The notes under the pieces: generated by a model
Database searches by the model: none
What the model was told of the DNA's origin: nothing
Seen by the model: only the letters and a program-made list of their open reading frames with translations
Program-made: the position numbers and the translations under genes
Shown here: positions 1-10,324 of the stretch, one piece after another
Layout: every line of letters starts with the position of its first letter
Position numbering within the stretch: position 1 is the stretch's first letter
Assembly: GCA_947359465.1 (NCBI GenBank)
Contig: OX375875.1
Span: 10,447,038 to 10,511,037 of the forward strand
Direction: 5' to 3'
Origin: Metellina segmentata
Taxonomy: Eukaryota; Arthropoda; Arachnida; Araneae; Tetragnathidae
Length of the DNA: 64,000 nucleotides

Positions 1-865
1 CTTGATGGACGAGACAACTCGTCAGTTGAAGAGGACTGACTAGATCTTGATGGACGAGACAACTCATCAGTTGAAGAGGACTGACCACATCGTGATAGAC
101 AAGACAACTCGTCATTTAAAGAGGACTGACTAGATCGTGATGGACGAGACAACTCGTCATTTGAAGAGGACTGACCAGATCTTGATAGACGAGACAACTT
201 GTCATTTGAAGAAAACTGACCAGATCTTGATGGACGAGACAACTCGTCAGTTGAAGAGGACTGACTAGATCTTGATGGACGAGACAACTCGTCAGTTGAA
301 GAGGACTGACCACATCGTGATAGACAAGACAACTCGTCATTTAAAGAGGACTGACTAGATCTTGATGGACGAGACAACTCGTCAGTTGAAGAGGACTGAC
401 TAGATCTTGATGGACGAGACAACTCGTCAGTTGAAGAGGACTGACCACATCGTGATAGACAAGACAACTCGTCATTTAAAGAGGACTGACTAGATCGTGA
501 TGGACGAGACAACTCGTCATTTGAAGAGGACTGACCAGATCTTGATAGACGAGACAACTTGTCATTTGAAGAAAACTGACCAGATCTTGATGGACGAGAC
601 AACTCGTCAGTTGAAGAGGACTGACTAGATCTTGATGGACGAGACAACTCGTCAGTTGAAGAGGACTGACCACATCGTGATAGACAAGACAACTCGTCAT
701 TTAAAGAGGACTGACTAGATCTTGATGGACGAGACAACTCGTCATTTGAAGAGGACTGACCAGATCTTGATAGACGAGACAACTTGTCATTTGAAGAAAA
801 CTGACCAGATCTTGAAGGACGAGGTAACTCGTCATTTGAAGAAAGCTGACGAGATCTTGATCTCG
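1..865. repeat. 45-bp satellite array with higher-order structure
   Basis: About nineteen tandem 45-bp monomers run from the window edge to about 865. Five variants (A-E) can be told apart by shared substitutions, in the order A B C D E A B C, A B C D E A B C, D E F. Positions 1-360 and 361-720 match except for one base (66 versus 426), so a 360-bp higher-order unit is present twice. The last monomers (811-865) are more diverged. The array continues left of the window. Open frames through it are a by-product of the unit being a multiple of three; I see no gene. Confidence 0.95.
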
Positions 866-965
866 TTATCAAACAAATCGGTACAATTTCGATGACGATA
901 TATCTTGTCATTAGCAAAATTGGTCAGATCTTGATGGACGAGATATCTCGGTGAATCTAGTTGGA
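866..965 (-). repeat. Dispersed GATATCTCG-family repeat fragment
   Basis: Directly after the satellite lies diverged sequence holding GACGAGATATCTCG and a GGTCAGATCTTGATGG stretch. It matches the interior of dispersed repeats at 13655, 17405, 24437 and 25005 on the opposite strand. This is where the satellite grades into its presumed parent repeat. Confidence 0.6.
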
Positions 966-1940
966 TGGTGAATTTATTAGTTATCTATCCTATGAGCATC
1001 ACTATAATTCCGCGCGTGTGTTCGAGTAAAAAGTAGAATTTCTCTCATACATAACACATGTGACTGAACAACCTCATCTGTGAGTTGAAAACATCCTAGG
1101 AAATATCCTTTTGGTCAAGAAGGTATAAAAAGTTAGTGAAGTTGTTCCAGTGTGTTTTCAGAAATAACAATGTGTTTTATTTTCGAGGGGTATTTTTAAA
1201 TCAATCAATGTCAGCATAATCTACGTCTGGGTATATATTTAATAATTTTTATGTACGTTTTAAATTTAATACATTTTTAGGTAATTATTTTCAAGCTTAT
1301 TTGCGTTTTCAACACCCCTTGAGACCCCAATTCCTTAAAGAATATATTTGTGTTCTTCGGAACATGACGATAAGTATTTGTATAAGTCTTTAATAAAATT
1401 AACAAGGCTGATTAGAATTTTGAAATTCAAAGATTGTGGTGTAGTCCTAGTATTTTTTACCTCTTAACTTTACATCAATAAAATACCGATAGGCTTAGCT
1501 CTATTAAACAATAGTTTGTTTAGAACTGTAGCATCAACTAGTTCTCTCAAGCTATTAGCACATTAAATTTTATTAATCCATAAAACCTCTTGTGGGAGTA
1601 TAATAAAAGCTGTACACACACAATAAATTAAGAGTAATTTGGACCGTAAATGTGCCTGTTGGGCACATTAGTTTTATTTGAACTTGAGTATAAATTGTTT
1701 TTTAAGCCTGAATAAATATTAAAAAACGACATTAAAATTAAAGAATATGGGATTTATACTGAAATTCCAAAAATACTGTTGAATCTAATTTGGAGTTTAT
1801 TAGTTTTATTTTAAATTATTGTAAATACTTATTCATTCAAAGGAAGATTTCATCCGCTATGTAAATATTATTAGTACCTGAATTGCTTTCAATAACTATT
1901 TTATCCTCCCTTTCTTAAACTGGTTGTAGATACTTTAAAA
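966..1940. other. AT-rich intergenic, nothing recognised
   Basis: No long open frame, repeat match or RNA gene is visible here. Confidence 0.5.
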
Positions 1941-2006
1941 CTAGGATCGCACACCGTTGCCAATAGCTCGTTGTGTTGCTCCAATGCGACATTAATAAAT
2001 TACCAT
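1941..2006 (+). mobile_element. SINE 3' tail fragment
   Basis: Carries the diagnostic SINE end: CCAATAGC.CGTTGTGTTGCT, then a GCGACATTAA tract and ATTACC. Diverged, and the head and most of the body are missing. Confidence 0.7.
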
Positions 2007-2736
2007 TATCTTTGCACCTTTGATAAAACTACTGCTTTTGATCATATCGTAGAAGTTTTCATTAGCAGTTTGCAGAAGACAAATAGGAAATATATCAATG
2101 GTGTAATCTTGACTCTGACTTCTCTATTTACTAGTTTAATTGCGTAAGGCAACATTTTGAAATTATCTCCCAATATTATAAACCCGTATTAAAAGGATAC
2201 ACGACACTATCGAATTCTAAGACAAGTTGACAAAGTGAATTCGAAATATAGAGTGGTCGATCAACTCGAGCGTTAAGCAGCAAATATCGGTAAACTGAAC
2301 TATGAACAGATCGGAGATTTCCAGTGTATTGCAGTATCGATCTGCTGAGCTCGATTCCGAGTTCAAATATCGAATGTGGTTAAGATCGATCGGAGGTTGG
2401 AGCGAATGCTTTTCAGAATTTATGTGTGAGGTTTGCTGACGCGATTCCTATTCCCCAAGTTTACCATCAGATGCACATAAACGTTGTATATGTGTTTTTT
2501 GATTGATTGTATAGGTGGTGGAAACCTATAAATAGGGACACACAGCATCCGTCTTGTAGAAATTGCAATGTCAGCTATAACTATTGAAGTAGCTTTTTCT
2601 AGACGCTGAATTTTACTGGGTAGAATAGGTGAAAGTCCAACAGGGTTATGCCATGTTTTCACTTCTGTAAAATCTAAAACGTTTCTCAAAGGATCGAATA
2701 AAAAATGAATCATAAAAGATAGAAACCACGAGTAGT
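2007..2736. other. Intergenic; one unassigned open frame
   Basis: A 97-codon minus-strand open frame lies at 2420-2713. Its product resembles nothing I know and there are no convincing splice or promoter signals, so I do not call it a gene. Confidence 0.4.
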
Positions 2737-2905
2737 TGAATTACCGTCTCACTGGAGCAGCACAGTGGGCTATTGGTAACGGTCCAGAATTTATCACGAA
2801 GAAAAATATCCGAGAACAATTCCTCGTGATTTTGAAACACGATCACAAGACGAGTTGAACACCTGAGTTGGCAACCCCACTCCCCAAACTTCCACGCCAA
2901 CATAA
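2737..2905 (-). mobile_element. SINE, body and tail only (diverged)
   Basis: Reverse-oriented SINE body: CTGGAGCAGCACAGTGGGCT at one end and CCAAACTTCCACGCCAAC at the other. The tRNA-like head is absent and divergence from the recent copies at 28.6-29.4 kb is high. Confidence 0.8.
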
Positions 2906-3102
2906 GTAGAAACCATAAACGTCAAATACAAGTAGACTGAGAAAAACTTCAAAACGTGTGATTAAACATGCGACTAAAATATACCGACTAGTAGTCACGT
3001 GACTATTCTGTGGAACATTAACTGGGTTGGCCGATTTGGGATTTTATCGCCTCGTTTAGTGATATAGTATCTTTTGACAGAAAAGGGGTTTTAATGCGCA
3101 TT

Positions 3103-3920
3103 TACACTCTAAAAAAATCTACGCAGCAAGTAGGTGCAGAATTACGGTGGTGCCGTGCTCGATACACTTGGAACAGCGCTGATTGGGGACGTGTAGTCTT
3201 TAGTGACGTGTCCCGTTTCCAACTGTGTCCTGACGACATCTGGAGACGTGCAGGGCTGCGCAGGGATCCTGCCCTTACTATCGCACGCCACACATGCCCA
3301 CAACAGGGCGTTATAGTCTGGAGTGCCATCACCTTTGATAGCCGGACACTTTTGGTAGTCATTTCTGGCACACTTACAGCACAGTGGTAGGTAGACGTTA
3401 TTCTACGACCGGTTGTGTTACCGTTCTTTTGTGAAACCCCGGATTTGCTTTTCAACAAGATAATGCCCGACCGCACACGGTAAGTGTTGCACTGTACGTG
3501 CTGTTTACGTGTTGTCTTCGAGCTTTCCCAATACTTCCTTGGCCAGCTAGGTCTCCTTATCTCTCTCTCAGAGGGAACATTTGGGACGTTATGGGACTGC
3601 GACTGCAATCATCCCGGATTGTTGGGCATTTAGCCCGACAGTTGGAGACAGTTTGGTAAGAAATTGCGCAGGACATAATCCGGGAACTTTTTCAGTCTAT
3701 GCCACGCCGGGTGACAGTTTGCATCCAAACCAGAGGTGGATCAACGCCTTATTGACTCCCTCCCTTTGTAACGGGCAAACTCTAAAATAAATTATTCAAT
3801 TGTTCTTAAATTTTAATCGTTTGTTTTTCTATGTATGTTCTTCACATCCATTAATTTTTATCGCAATCGGACATCTCCTCCTTGGCGCTTCGATTTTCTT
3901 TTTTTTGTTATAGAGTGTAT
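3103..3920 (+). mobile_element. Tc1-like element A: terminal repeat fused to C-terminal half of transposase
   Basis: About 820 bp, bounded by related ends (TACACTCTAAAAAAATC on the left, GTTATAGAGTGTA on the right), probably at TA. Just inside the left end the reading frame enters mid-transposase (WNSADWGRVVFSD). It then shows FQQDNARPHT near 3450 and a damaged SPD..PIE region near 3550. The C-terminal end (QSMPRRVTVCIQTRGG, with frameshifts) is near 3690-3740. The N-terminal helix-turn-helix half is absent. Several stops and frameshifts make it non-coding. Copies B (16213) and C (27552) begin at the same internal point. Confidence 0.85.
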
Positions 3921-4244
3921 ATAGAGTGGCGACAAAAGAAATTAAATCATCAGTCAACTACTATATCACGCGGACCAATCATATTGTGGATGGGCGTCTG
4001 TTGTCGTCTGGTGGACCTATCAGATGATGAACCTTTGGTTCCACTCTACAAATGGGGGGAAGTAGTCTGAGGATCACGTTATTACTAGATTTTGTGCACA
4101 TGGTTATGTACATACAAAAAGATCGTTAATGCTTGCTCTATTTTTGTTTTTCCTCTATGGTAAAAACAAATTGTAGATCAACAAGAATTCTTATGTTTTC
4201 CTTAGCTGTATAGTGTCGAGGACAGCATTATAATTTATTGGGGT

Positions 4245-4320
4245 TTATGTTGTAACGCGGCCATATTTGACCAAGCTGCGCAATACACAAGAAATACAAC
4301 GTCAAGTAATAGATATACAA
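4245..4320 (+). repeat. Dispersed repeat D (GTCAAGTAATG family)
   Basis: Holds GGCCATATTTGACCAAGCTG and AACGTCAAGTAATAG. Related sequence occurs at 17795, 24725 (reverse), 27405 and 39240. No coding capacity; family unknown to me. Confidence 0.55.
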
Positions 4321-4773
4321 AGGTCATCCAGAAAATAAGTTTCCCATGGCCCATAAAAAGAAACAAAACATTTCCTGGAAAGATTTATTGCACAAGATGC
4401 AGCAATCTTTCAGCTACTTCTCAATATACTAACCACCGCAATTGTGACACTTGTTATACCGCAGGATAAGTTTTTGTAGTCAAGTGTCATAGGAGTCTGC
4501 GAGCATGAGAGGGACTATAGGGTAGATGATCAAACAGCTCCCTACGAAACTTCTGCAGCAGATGTTTTGTTGCTCCATTCCAGACGGCAGACTTCTATGA
4601 CACTGGACTACAAAAACGTATCCCACGGTATAACAAGTGTTACAATTCCGGTGATTATTATGTTAAGAAGTAACTGCAATATTGCTGTGTCTTTTGCAAT
4701 AAATCTTTCCAGGTAATCATGTTTTGTTTATTTTTACGGGTCGTGAGAAACTTACTTTCTGGGTGACCCTCGT
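4321..4773. mobile_element. Fold-back element built from a mariner transposase 3' end
   Basis: Two inverted arms of about 170 bp (4321-4490 and 4600-4773) flank a spacer of about 110 bp. The outer ends read AGGTCATCCAGAAAATAAGT on the left and ACTTACTTTCTGGGTGACC on the right. Each arm encodes the end of a mariner-type transposase; the right arm reads RIPRYNKCYNSGDYYVKK followed by a stop. The spacer on the minus strand reads LLQKFRRELFDH followed by a degraded SPDLAPSD-type region. The element is therefore a rearranged, non-coding mariner. Confidence 0.85.
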
Positions 4774-5756
4774 ACGAACACAAAGGAGGTCTCACAAAGT
4801 CCTCCATAAGAAGTGAAAACGCTCACTACTGCCAACTGTTCAATGATTCTGGAGGTTCCATTTTACACTCAAATTCAATTCCTATAAAAAGAACCATCAG
4901 ATTTAAACACCTTCAGCTTAGTTATAACCCGCCACCGAGCATTTATCGTTTAAACAATTCCGATTTCATGTAAAAACACGTCCTTAGTCCCTCAACATGC
5001 AACAGTTTTTTCCAATATCGCTTGGTCAAAACCACGCGCGTTACCTCGAACCGAAGTATTTCACTCACTAATGCTAATTGATAACCTACCGAACTTACTC
5101 ATCCATTTATTTAAGTCAGAACGTAAAAACATGCCCTACATAAGGAAATAATAACCAACCACCTTTTTAGAAGGGGAAACGTTTTTTTTCCATAAATCAT
5201 TCACTTCAATATAGCGTTTACGTAACAAACGCTTCATTTGTTTCACGGGCGGTCAGAAAATTACTCCACTACAACTGGATAACAAATTTACACCTATTCA
5301 TTATCCTAATCTTTTCCCTACATTTACGAAGCGAAAAGTGGGAATGCAACACGACAACGTGTACTCTATTGGCATTAACGTAATTGCTCATTAGTTTGCA
5401 GAATGGAACCACAGCCCACTTTGATGTTAAGGGCACAGGGAACATAATTTGGCTCAAATTTTCGATTTTTTTTAAATTTTGGGCTTAAAAAATAGCGGGA
5501 ATTAAGACGATTCCAAAAATGTATAACTTCTATAGGTTTGAAAACTATAAACAAATTTAAACAGACGTTTACGAATGTAAACAACGCTTGTCACACACCA
5601 ATGGCCTAGCCCTCTCCCAGTAAAATCACATGTACGTACGTTTTGACTTGCACAATGTTTCGGCTAGTTTTCAACCTCATTTTTACTGCAATATTGACAG
5701 TAGGTTTTTCTTACTTTTTACTTTAATCTGTGTGAGTAGAATTAAATGCTTCTTTA
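4774..5756. other. AT-rich intergenic with a short dispersed repeat
   Basis: About 5370-5580 shares patchy similarity with 7017-7160 (both have TGCAGAATGGAACCA or a close variant, followed by CTACTTTGAT or CCACTTTGAT). Otherwise nothing recognised. Confidence 0.4.
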
Positions 5757-5816
5757 TACATCACCTGCACAATGCACATGTCTTTTTCAAGACATGTGCA
5801 TTGAGCAGGTGATGTA
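5757..5816. repeat. 28-bp-stem perfect-class hairpin
   Basis: Two 28-bp arms (5757-5784 and 5789-5816) are complementary except for one pair and are separated by TTTC. The arms contain CACCTGC and ACATGTCTT. The structure stands alone with no tract of T or gene beside it. Confidence 0.9.
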
Positions 5817-5914
5817 TTTTTGAACCCAGCTAAGGGATTGAACCACGTGTTTTATGATTTGGTAAAAAATACAGCTTCATATATTGATTAGAAAGTTCTT
5901 TTTGCTTGTTTGCA

Positions 5915-6155
5915 ATGGCGAGAAAAAAGTTGTTCGGTAGACGCAAATTTAGTGGAAATCAGTTTACTGTTGTGAGGAAGGTAAATGCTGCTGATGACTC
6001 AGTGACCGAAATTAGTGCATCTGAGAAGAAGATTGACACAACTTTTCCGGAAGCTATCTAAAAATGCCAGAATGAAGTTAAAGCTGTTGAAACAAAAGAA
6101 ATGTGATTCAGAAATGCTGAATCAAAATGATTATGGTGCTGGAAAATTTTAATCT
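5915..6155 (+). pseudogene. N-terminal fragment resembling Mutator-like transposase-domain proteins
   Basis: From ATG at 5915 the frame gives a basic start (MARKKLFGRRKFSGNQF), then SVTEISASEKKID. It breaks after about 47 codons; the adjacent frame continues as KLSKNARMKLKLLKQKK to a stop near 6151. The K/R-rich GNQ start followed by an SASEKK motif recalls N-termini of arthropod proteins carrying a Mutator-like transposase domain. That assignment is from memory and weak. A single-base shift near 6050 explains the break. Confidence 0.4.
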
Positions 6156-6159
6156 AGTG

Positions 6160-7207
6160 AATTTTAAGCATAGTAAGTGTTTTTTTTTTCCATTTTTCTC
6201 ATTATCTTCTCATTCTTCATTATTTTAAATTTAAATGCAGAACATATGGAAATATCACTAAAAAAAGTTTTAAAAATTCTGTTATTTTTGAAATTATTTT
6301 TTTTTAATCTAATTTTATTTCTATTAGATTAAAATAAAAAATCCTTCTTCTTATTTTCAAATGAGATATCTTTTGTTGCCAGGAAAATTTTGGAGACAAT
6401 ACTTGCAATAGTTTTTGAGAAAAGTGTACCAAACTGGGATATTGTGAAAAAAAAAAATTTCAAACAGTTAAAAAGTAAGTAGCTACAGAAAGCAAAATTA
6501 TGAAGGGAATACATTTTGTTACAGTTAATTATAAAATGTAATGTGTATATTTTCAAGGAAACATTTTTTTTTCGTTATATGGTTATTTTTAAATTGTATA
6601 TGGCTTGACGAATGGTGAGCTTAAAATTCATGCATTTAGTCTATCGAGGTGGTCCGTGTGCCCTTAAGACCTGCACAACTTAGGACTCTTCTCTAGACTG
6701 TACTATAAAAGTCACCCTGTGTTCCGTCTAAATTATTACAGCAATCTCATTAATGCTTCCTTCTTCTGAGAATCACCATGATTCTTTACCATAGTCACAC
6801 AATTTTGATTGTTTCATTACATATTCATATTTACGCACTCGATATGTGTGTTCTTGAATGATTCATACGTCCTCTGATCAAGGTTGAAGGTTACTAGATG
6901 TTGTCTTTGAATCTTTCTTTTCGGAGTTGATCCCCAAACCCACTGTGTTGCTCCGGTTCGCCGGCAATTAACTCTACTTACCTACTTTAGTGGTTCATAT
7001 ATTACTAATATTCGTGTATTTATTGACGTTAATGCAATAGCTTATTAATTTTAAGAATGGAACCAAACCTACTTTGATCTTGCACAGGCTACACAATATG
7101 TAACTTCTAAAAATGGGCTTTACAGTGCAATCAGATAAACAAGGCGGAAGACGGTTAATTACTTCCTGTAACTCAAATGCTCTCACATGATGCATATGTG
7201 GGTTACC
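6160..7207. other. AT-rich intergenic, possible SINE relic
   Basis: About 6900-6965 (TCTTTCTTTTCGGAGTTGAT, then CTGTGTTGCTCCG) may be a very old SINE tail. The 7017-7160 stretch is the partner of the repeat near 5370. No gene seen. Confidence 0.35.
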
Positions 7208-7682
7208 TTAACACTTTCACTGCCGATCTCTGGGCATCGCGTTATGTGGCATCAACGCTAAAAAGACAATCACGTGCCAGGGCGTGTTGTGGAGTGATGT
7301 CTCAGTAGCCAGTCACGCGTTCGCGCGGGAAGAGTTGCGCCTCAACATTTATTCTCCGCTTCAATTAGCATTATATATTTGGTTTTGGGCTTAGAGAGTA
7401 AAGGTTAGAAGCTAGGTGTAAAGGTAAGTACTTTCGAATTTTTATTAGTTTTATAAGTTATAAAAAAAATCCTTTAATATGAGTTGCAGAGACGTTAGTT
7501 CTGCAGGGCCTTCCCCCCCCCCTCAAAAAAAAATGCAATCTAATAAGCTTCTAACAGATGACGAAATTGCAAATTTGTTGGCGGAGGTTTCTCCAATTTA
7601 TTCTGGTATTGGCGTGGTTAGTATTGGCTTCTGGGAAAACCCATTTCTACGGCGGGGCAATAACTATCAACGCACCATATGA
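7208..7682 (+). mobile_element. piggyBac-like 5' end (truncated)
   Basis: A TTAA at 7208-7211 is followed by CACTTTCACTGCC, a typical style of piggyBac end. A GTAAGT splice donor lies near 7423. A short open frame from 7479 has a proline stretch, then NKLLTDDEIANLLAE, the acidic helix style of piggyBac transposase N-termini, and ends after 67 codons. The catalytic domain and right end are missing. Family assignment is tentative. Confidence 0.45.
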
Positions 7683-7768
7683 GCGTGTTAATATACAGTT
7701 TATTACTGTTTTGACGACATTTATCTAATTTGTGTTGATCAATTAGCTATCAAACTAAAAAAAGCAAA

Positions 7769-7966
7769 AGTATGAAACCACGTAAGTCGAAAAAATTTGA
7801 TTTGGGGTTGTTCCCAGTTAGGTATACTAGATAGTACATTTATACATATACTATCTAATTGAAAAAACTAAAAATTGACTAAACCGATACAGATGATTTT
7901 ACTGAGTATGTTAACGGAACAACCCCAAATCAAATTTTTCGACTTATGTGGTTTCACACTTTAGAC
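7769..7966. mobile_element. MITE with about 45-bp terminal inverted repeats
   Basis: Ends at 7769-7817 (TGAAACCACGTAAGTCGAAA and TTTGGGGTTGTTCC) and 7917-7966 are inverted copies with few differences. The interior of about 100 bp holds a second small inverted repeat (TAGATAGTA / TACTATCTA). No coding capacity; superfamily not determinable. Confidence 0.85.
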
Positions 7967-9090
7967 GATGATATGTCGATTCAGAATTAATTCTTTGAAA
8001 TTCCAATTGGCTGTAATCGTATCCGAAAAACATGTCAAGTGACGTCACATCTATCGTACAAACACTAACATCGCCAACAATTCACTTGTCAGAAAAATGT
8101 CTCATAATCTGTTCAGCAAAATACATTCAGTCTCATAAAAAGATTATAACAATTTCGTTAAAAAGCATTCTACTTTTGAATCTTTATGATGGGCAATTTT
8201 AATTGTTTCATTTTCTTTTGAGTAATATGTTAGTAAATTAGAACTTTTAATTTATTCCGGGATTTCATGTTTGGGTTGATTGTATTACGAGGTCACATTG
8301 GCCCGAACATGATTGATCAATGGCTTGAAAAATAGAATCACGACACACTTTAATGTTATGAATATATTTAAATGAGTGTGGTTGTGCGATGAGTAAAGCT
8401 CACCACCGAGGAGGCATGTGGTACTGTTATAAAGCAGTGCACTATTCAACGTATCATGCAAGGCTGCACAATATTTAAAGCTACTGTAGTCTGTTCAACC
8501 GAAGAAAACACCCAGAGCAATTCAAAAATAATATTACAATGCCTTTAATGGGATAATTTTAGAAAGACATTAAACAAGTTGTTAAACAAGTATCAAAAGC
8601 AAGCATCAAGCAAAACACAAGTATCAAGTTATAGAACAAGTTACAAGACATTAAACAAGTATCAAAACTTAAGAATACTAATTTACCATAACATAGGAAT
8701 TAACATGTTTATAATCTTAATACTTCAACACATGTTTGATTTATATATCAATTTTATTTAATGGTTTTGAGTATAATAATATCGCTTTTTTTTGTAATTG
8801 TCTATCACACATGAATACCGAAAATTAAAATTTTACTCACATTGGTGCCACGGCAGAATTTATTGTATTCTGAGAAATTGTAAGAACTAATCCTATTACA
8901 GCATTTGTCATGTTTTCTACCTCATAAGTTGAGCTCCGTTGTCTATATTTAAATGCTTAAAATATATCAACACATTTAACATCCTAACCTGCAGGTGATA
9001 TATAGAATGTTCAATTTGTTGCAAATATTCCAGTCTACAAGACGTTTCTAGCAGTGCGATTTTGCCATTTGATTTTGAAGATATTCGTTT
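7967..9090. other. AT-rich intergenic, nothing firm
   Basis: 8575-8670 has a loose AACAAGTATCAA repetition. No gene, RNA or element ends recognised. Confidence 0.4.
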
Positions 9091-9092
9091 TA

Positions 9093-9983
9093 CACAGTCC
9101 AGTCACATTAATGTGACCACCACCTACTTTCGACGTCAACGTGAAATAACCAATCACAAAAGGCAGGTGGCAGCACATTGCAGTGGAGTGTATATAAAGG
9201 ATTTCCTAGGGCATCGGAAAGCATTTCAATCGTTGGCGTAATGCAGAAACGTAGCGATTTATCCGACGTCCAAAAGGGCATGATTATTGACTTTCGGGCC
9301 AAGGGTGGAAGCATTTCGGAAACAGCTAATTTTGTGAACTGTTCGCGTGCCGCCGTGGTAAAAGTATACCGTGCATGGCAAAATGGCACTATCCAAAATC
9401 AGCGGCACATGCGGTGCACCACGGGCTATAGATGACAGAGGCGAACGAAGGCTACGGAGATGCGTTCGGGCGAATAGACGTGCAACTGTTGAACAACTGA
9501 CCGCCCCGATGAATCAAGGGCTACGAAGAGTGTATCCTCAACAACGGTTCAGCGAACGTTGCTGCGCATGGGCCTCCGCAACAGACGCCTGGTTAATGCA
9601 CCTATGCTGACTGCTGTTCATCGGCGATGAAGGCTGGAATTTGCACGCCAGTACCGCAACTGGACGTTCACACAGTGTCGACAGGTGGCTTTTTCCGATG
9701 AATCACGTTTTATGCTCCATCGGACAGATGGACGTTGGCGTATACGGCGTGAAACGTATGAAAGCAAACACCCTGCAACAATTGCCGGAAGGATCCAGGC
9801 TGGAGGAAGGAGGTAATATAGCGCAGCTGGCCACGGCACTGGAGTCGGCATGGCTCAACATCCCAGGGAACACCTTCAGAAACCTAATTGACTCTCTTCC
9901 TGCACGTCTCGCAGCGGTCCGCTCTGCCAAAGGTGGTTATTCTGGCTTTTGACAGTTGGTCACATTAATGTGACTGGACTGTG
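9093..9983 (+). mobile_element. Tc1-like element with palindromic ends, internally deleted
   Basis: Flanked by TA (9091-9092 and 9984-9985). The inverted ends begin CACAGTCCAGTCACATTAAT, and each contains the self-complementary CACATTAATGTG. The 891-bp length is just over half that of a usual Tc1 element. The coding content is described in the next entry: both transposase ends are kept and the middle is lost. Confidence 0.9.
9241..9952 (+). pseudogene. Tc1-type transposase, middle third deleted
   Basis: Starts MQKRSDLSDVQKGMIIDFRA, a helix-turn-helix domain (about residues 1-60). After a frameshift near 9400 comes the second DNA-binding part, then QVAFSDESRFMLHRTDGRW (near 9685), which carries the first catalytic Asp. 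The frame runs to PATIAGRIQAG near 9790 and then jumps to the family's C-terminal region (LIDSLPARLAAVRSAKGG, ending 9952). The second Asp and the Glu of the DDE triad lie in the missing part. Cannot encode an active enzyme. Confidence 0.85.
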
Positions 9984-10324
9984 TAGTTCATGGGGAATTT
10001 TGATTATGTCTGTTTCTTATAAGATGCATTCATTCATTGTTTTCACTTGAAGATGTGCATGGTTCCTGATGTATGAATGTGCTGATTGTAAAAAACTCTT
10101 ATTTGGATTTGTGAACTAGCAATAATTATAATTATAATAGGTACGAATAATTATTGCTACAAATCGTATACATTTCAAATATTTTCAGTTCATTCAATGT
10201 GGTCACGTGTGAACTTCTTTTAAAAATATTATAGTGATAATTTATTCAGAAGATAAGGACATTTCACTAAAACTATTCCTCGTTCCGTGCGTATCTCCGT
10301 GACAGTTGTTGGCGATACTCTCAG

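Noticed and set aside
116..700. Repeated 74-codon minus-strand frames with CLVxQDLVSPLQ repeats
   Set aside because: The 45-bp satellite unit is divisible by three, so frames stay open without coding. No start context, promoter or splice signal supports a gene.
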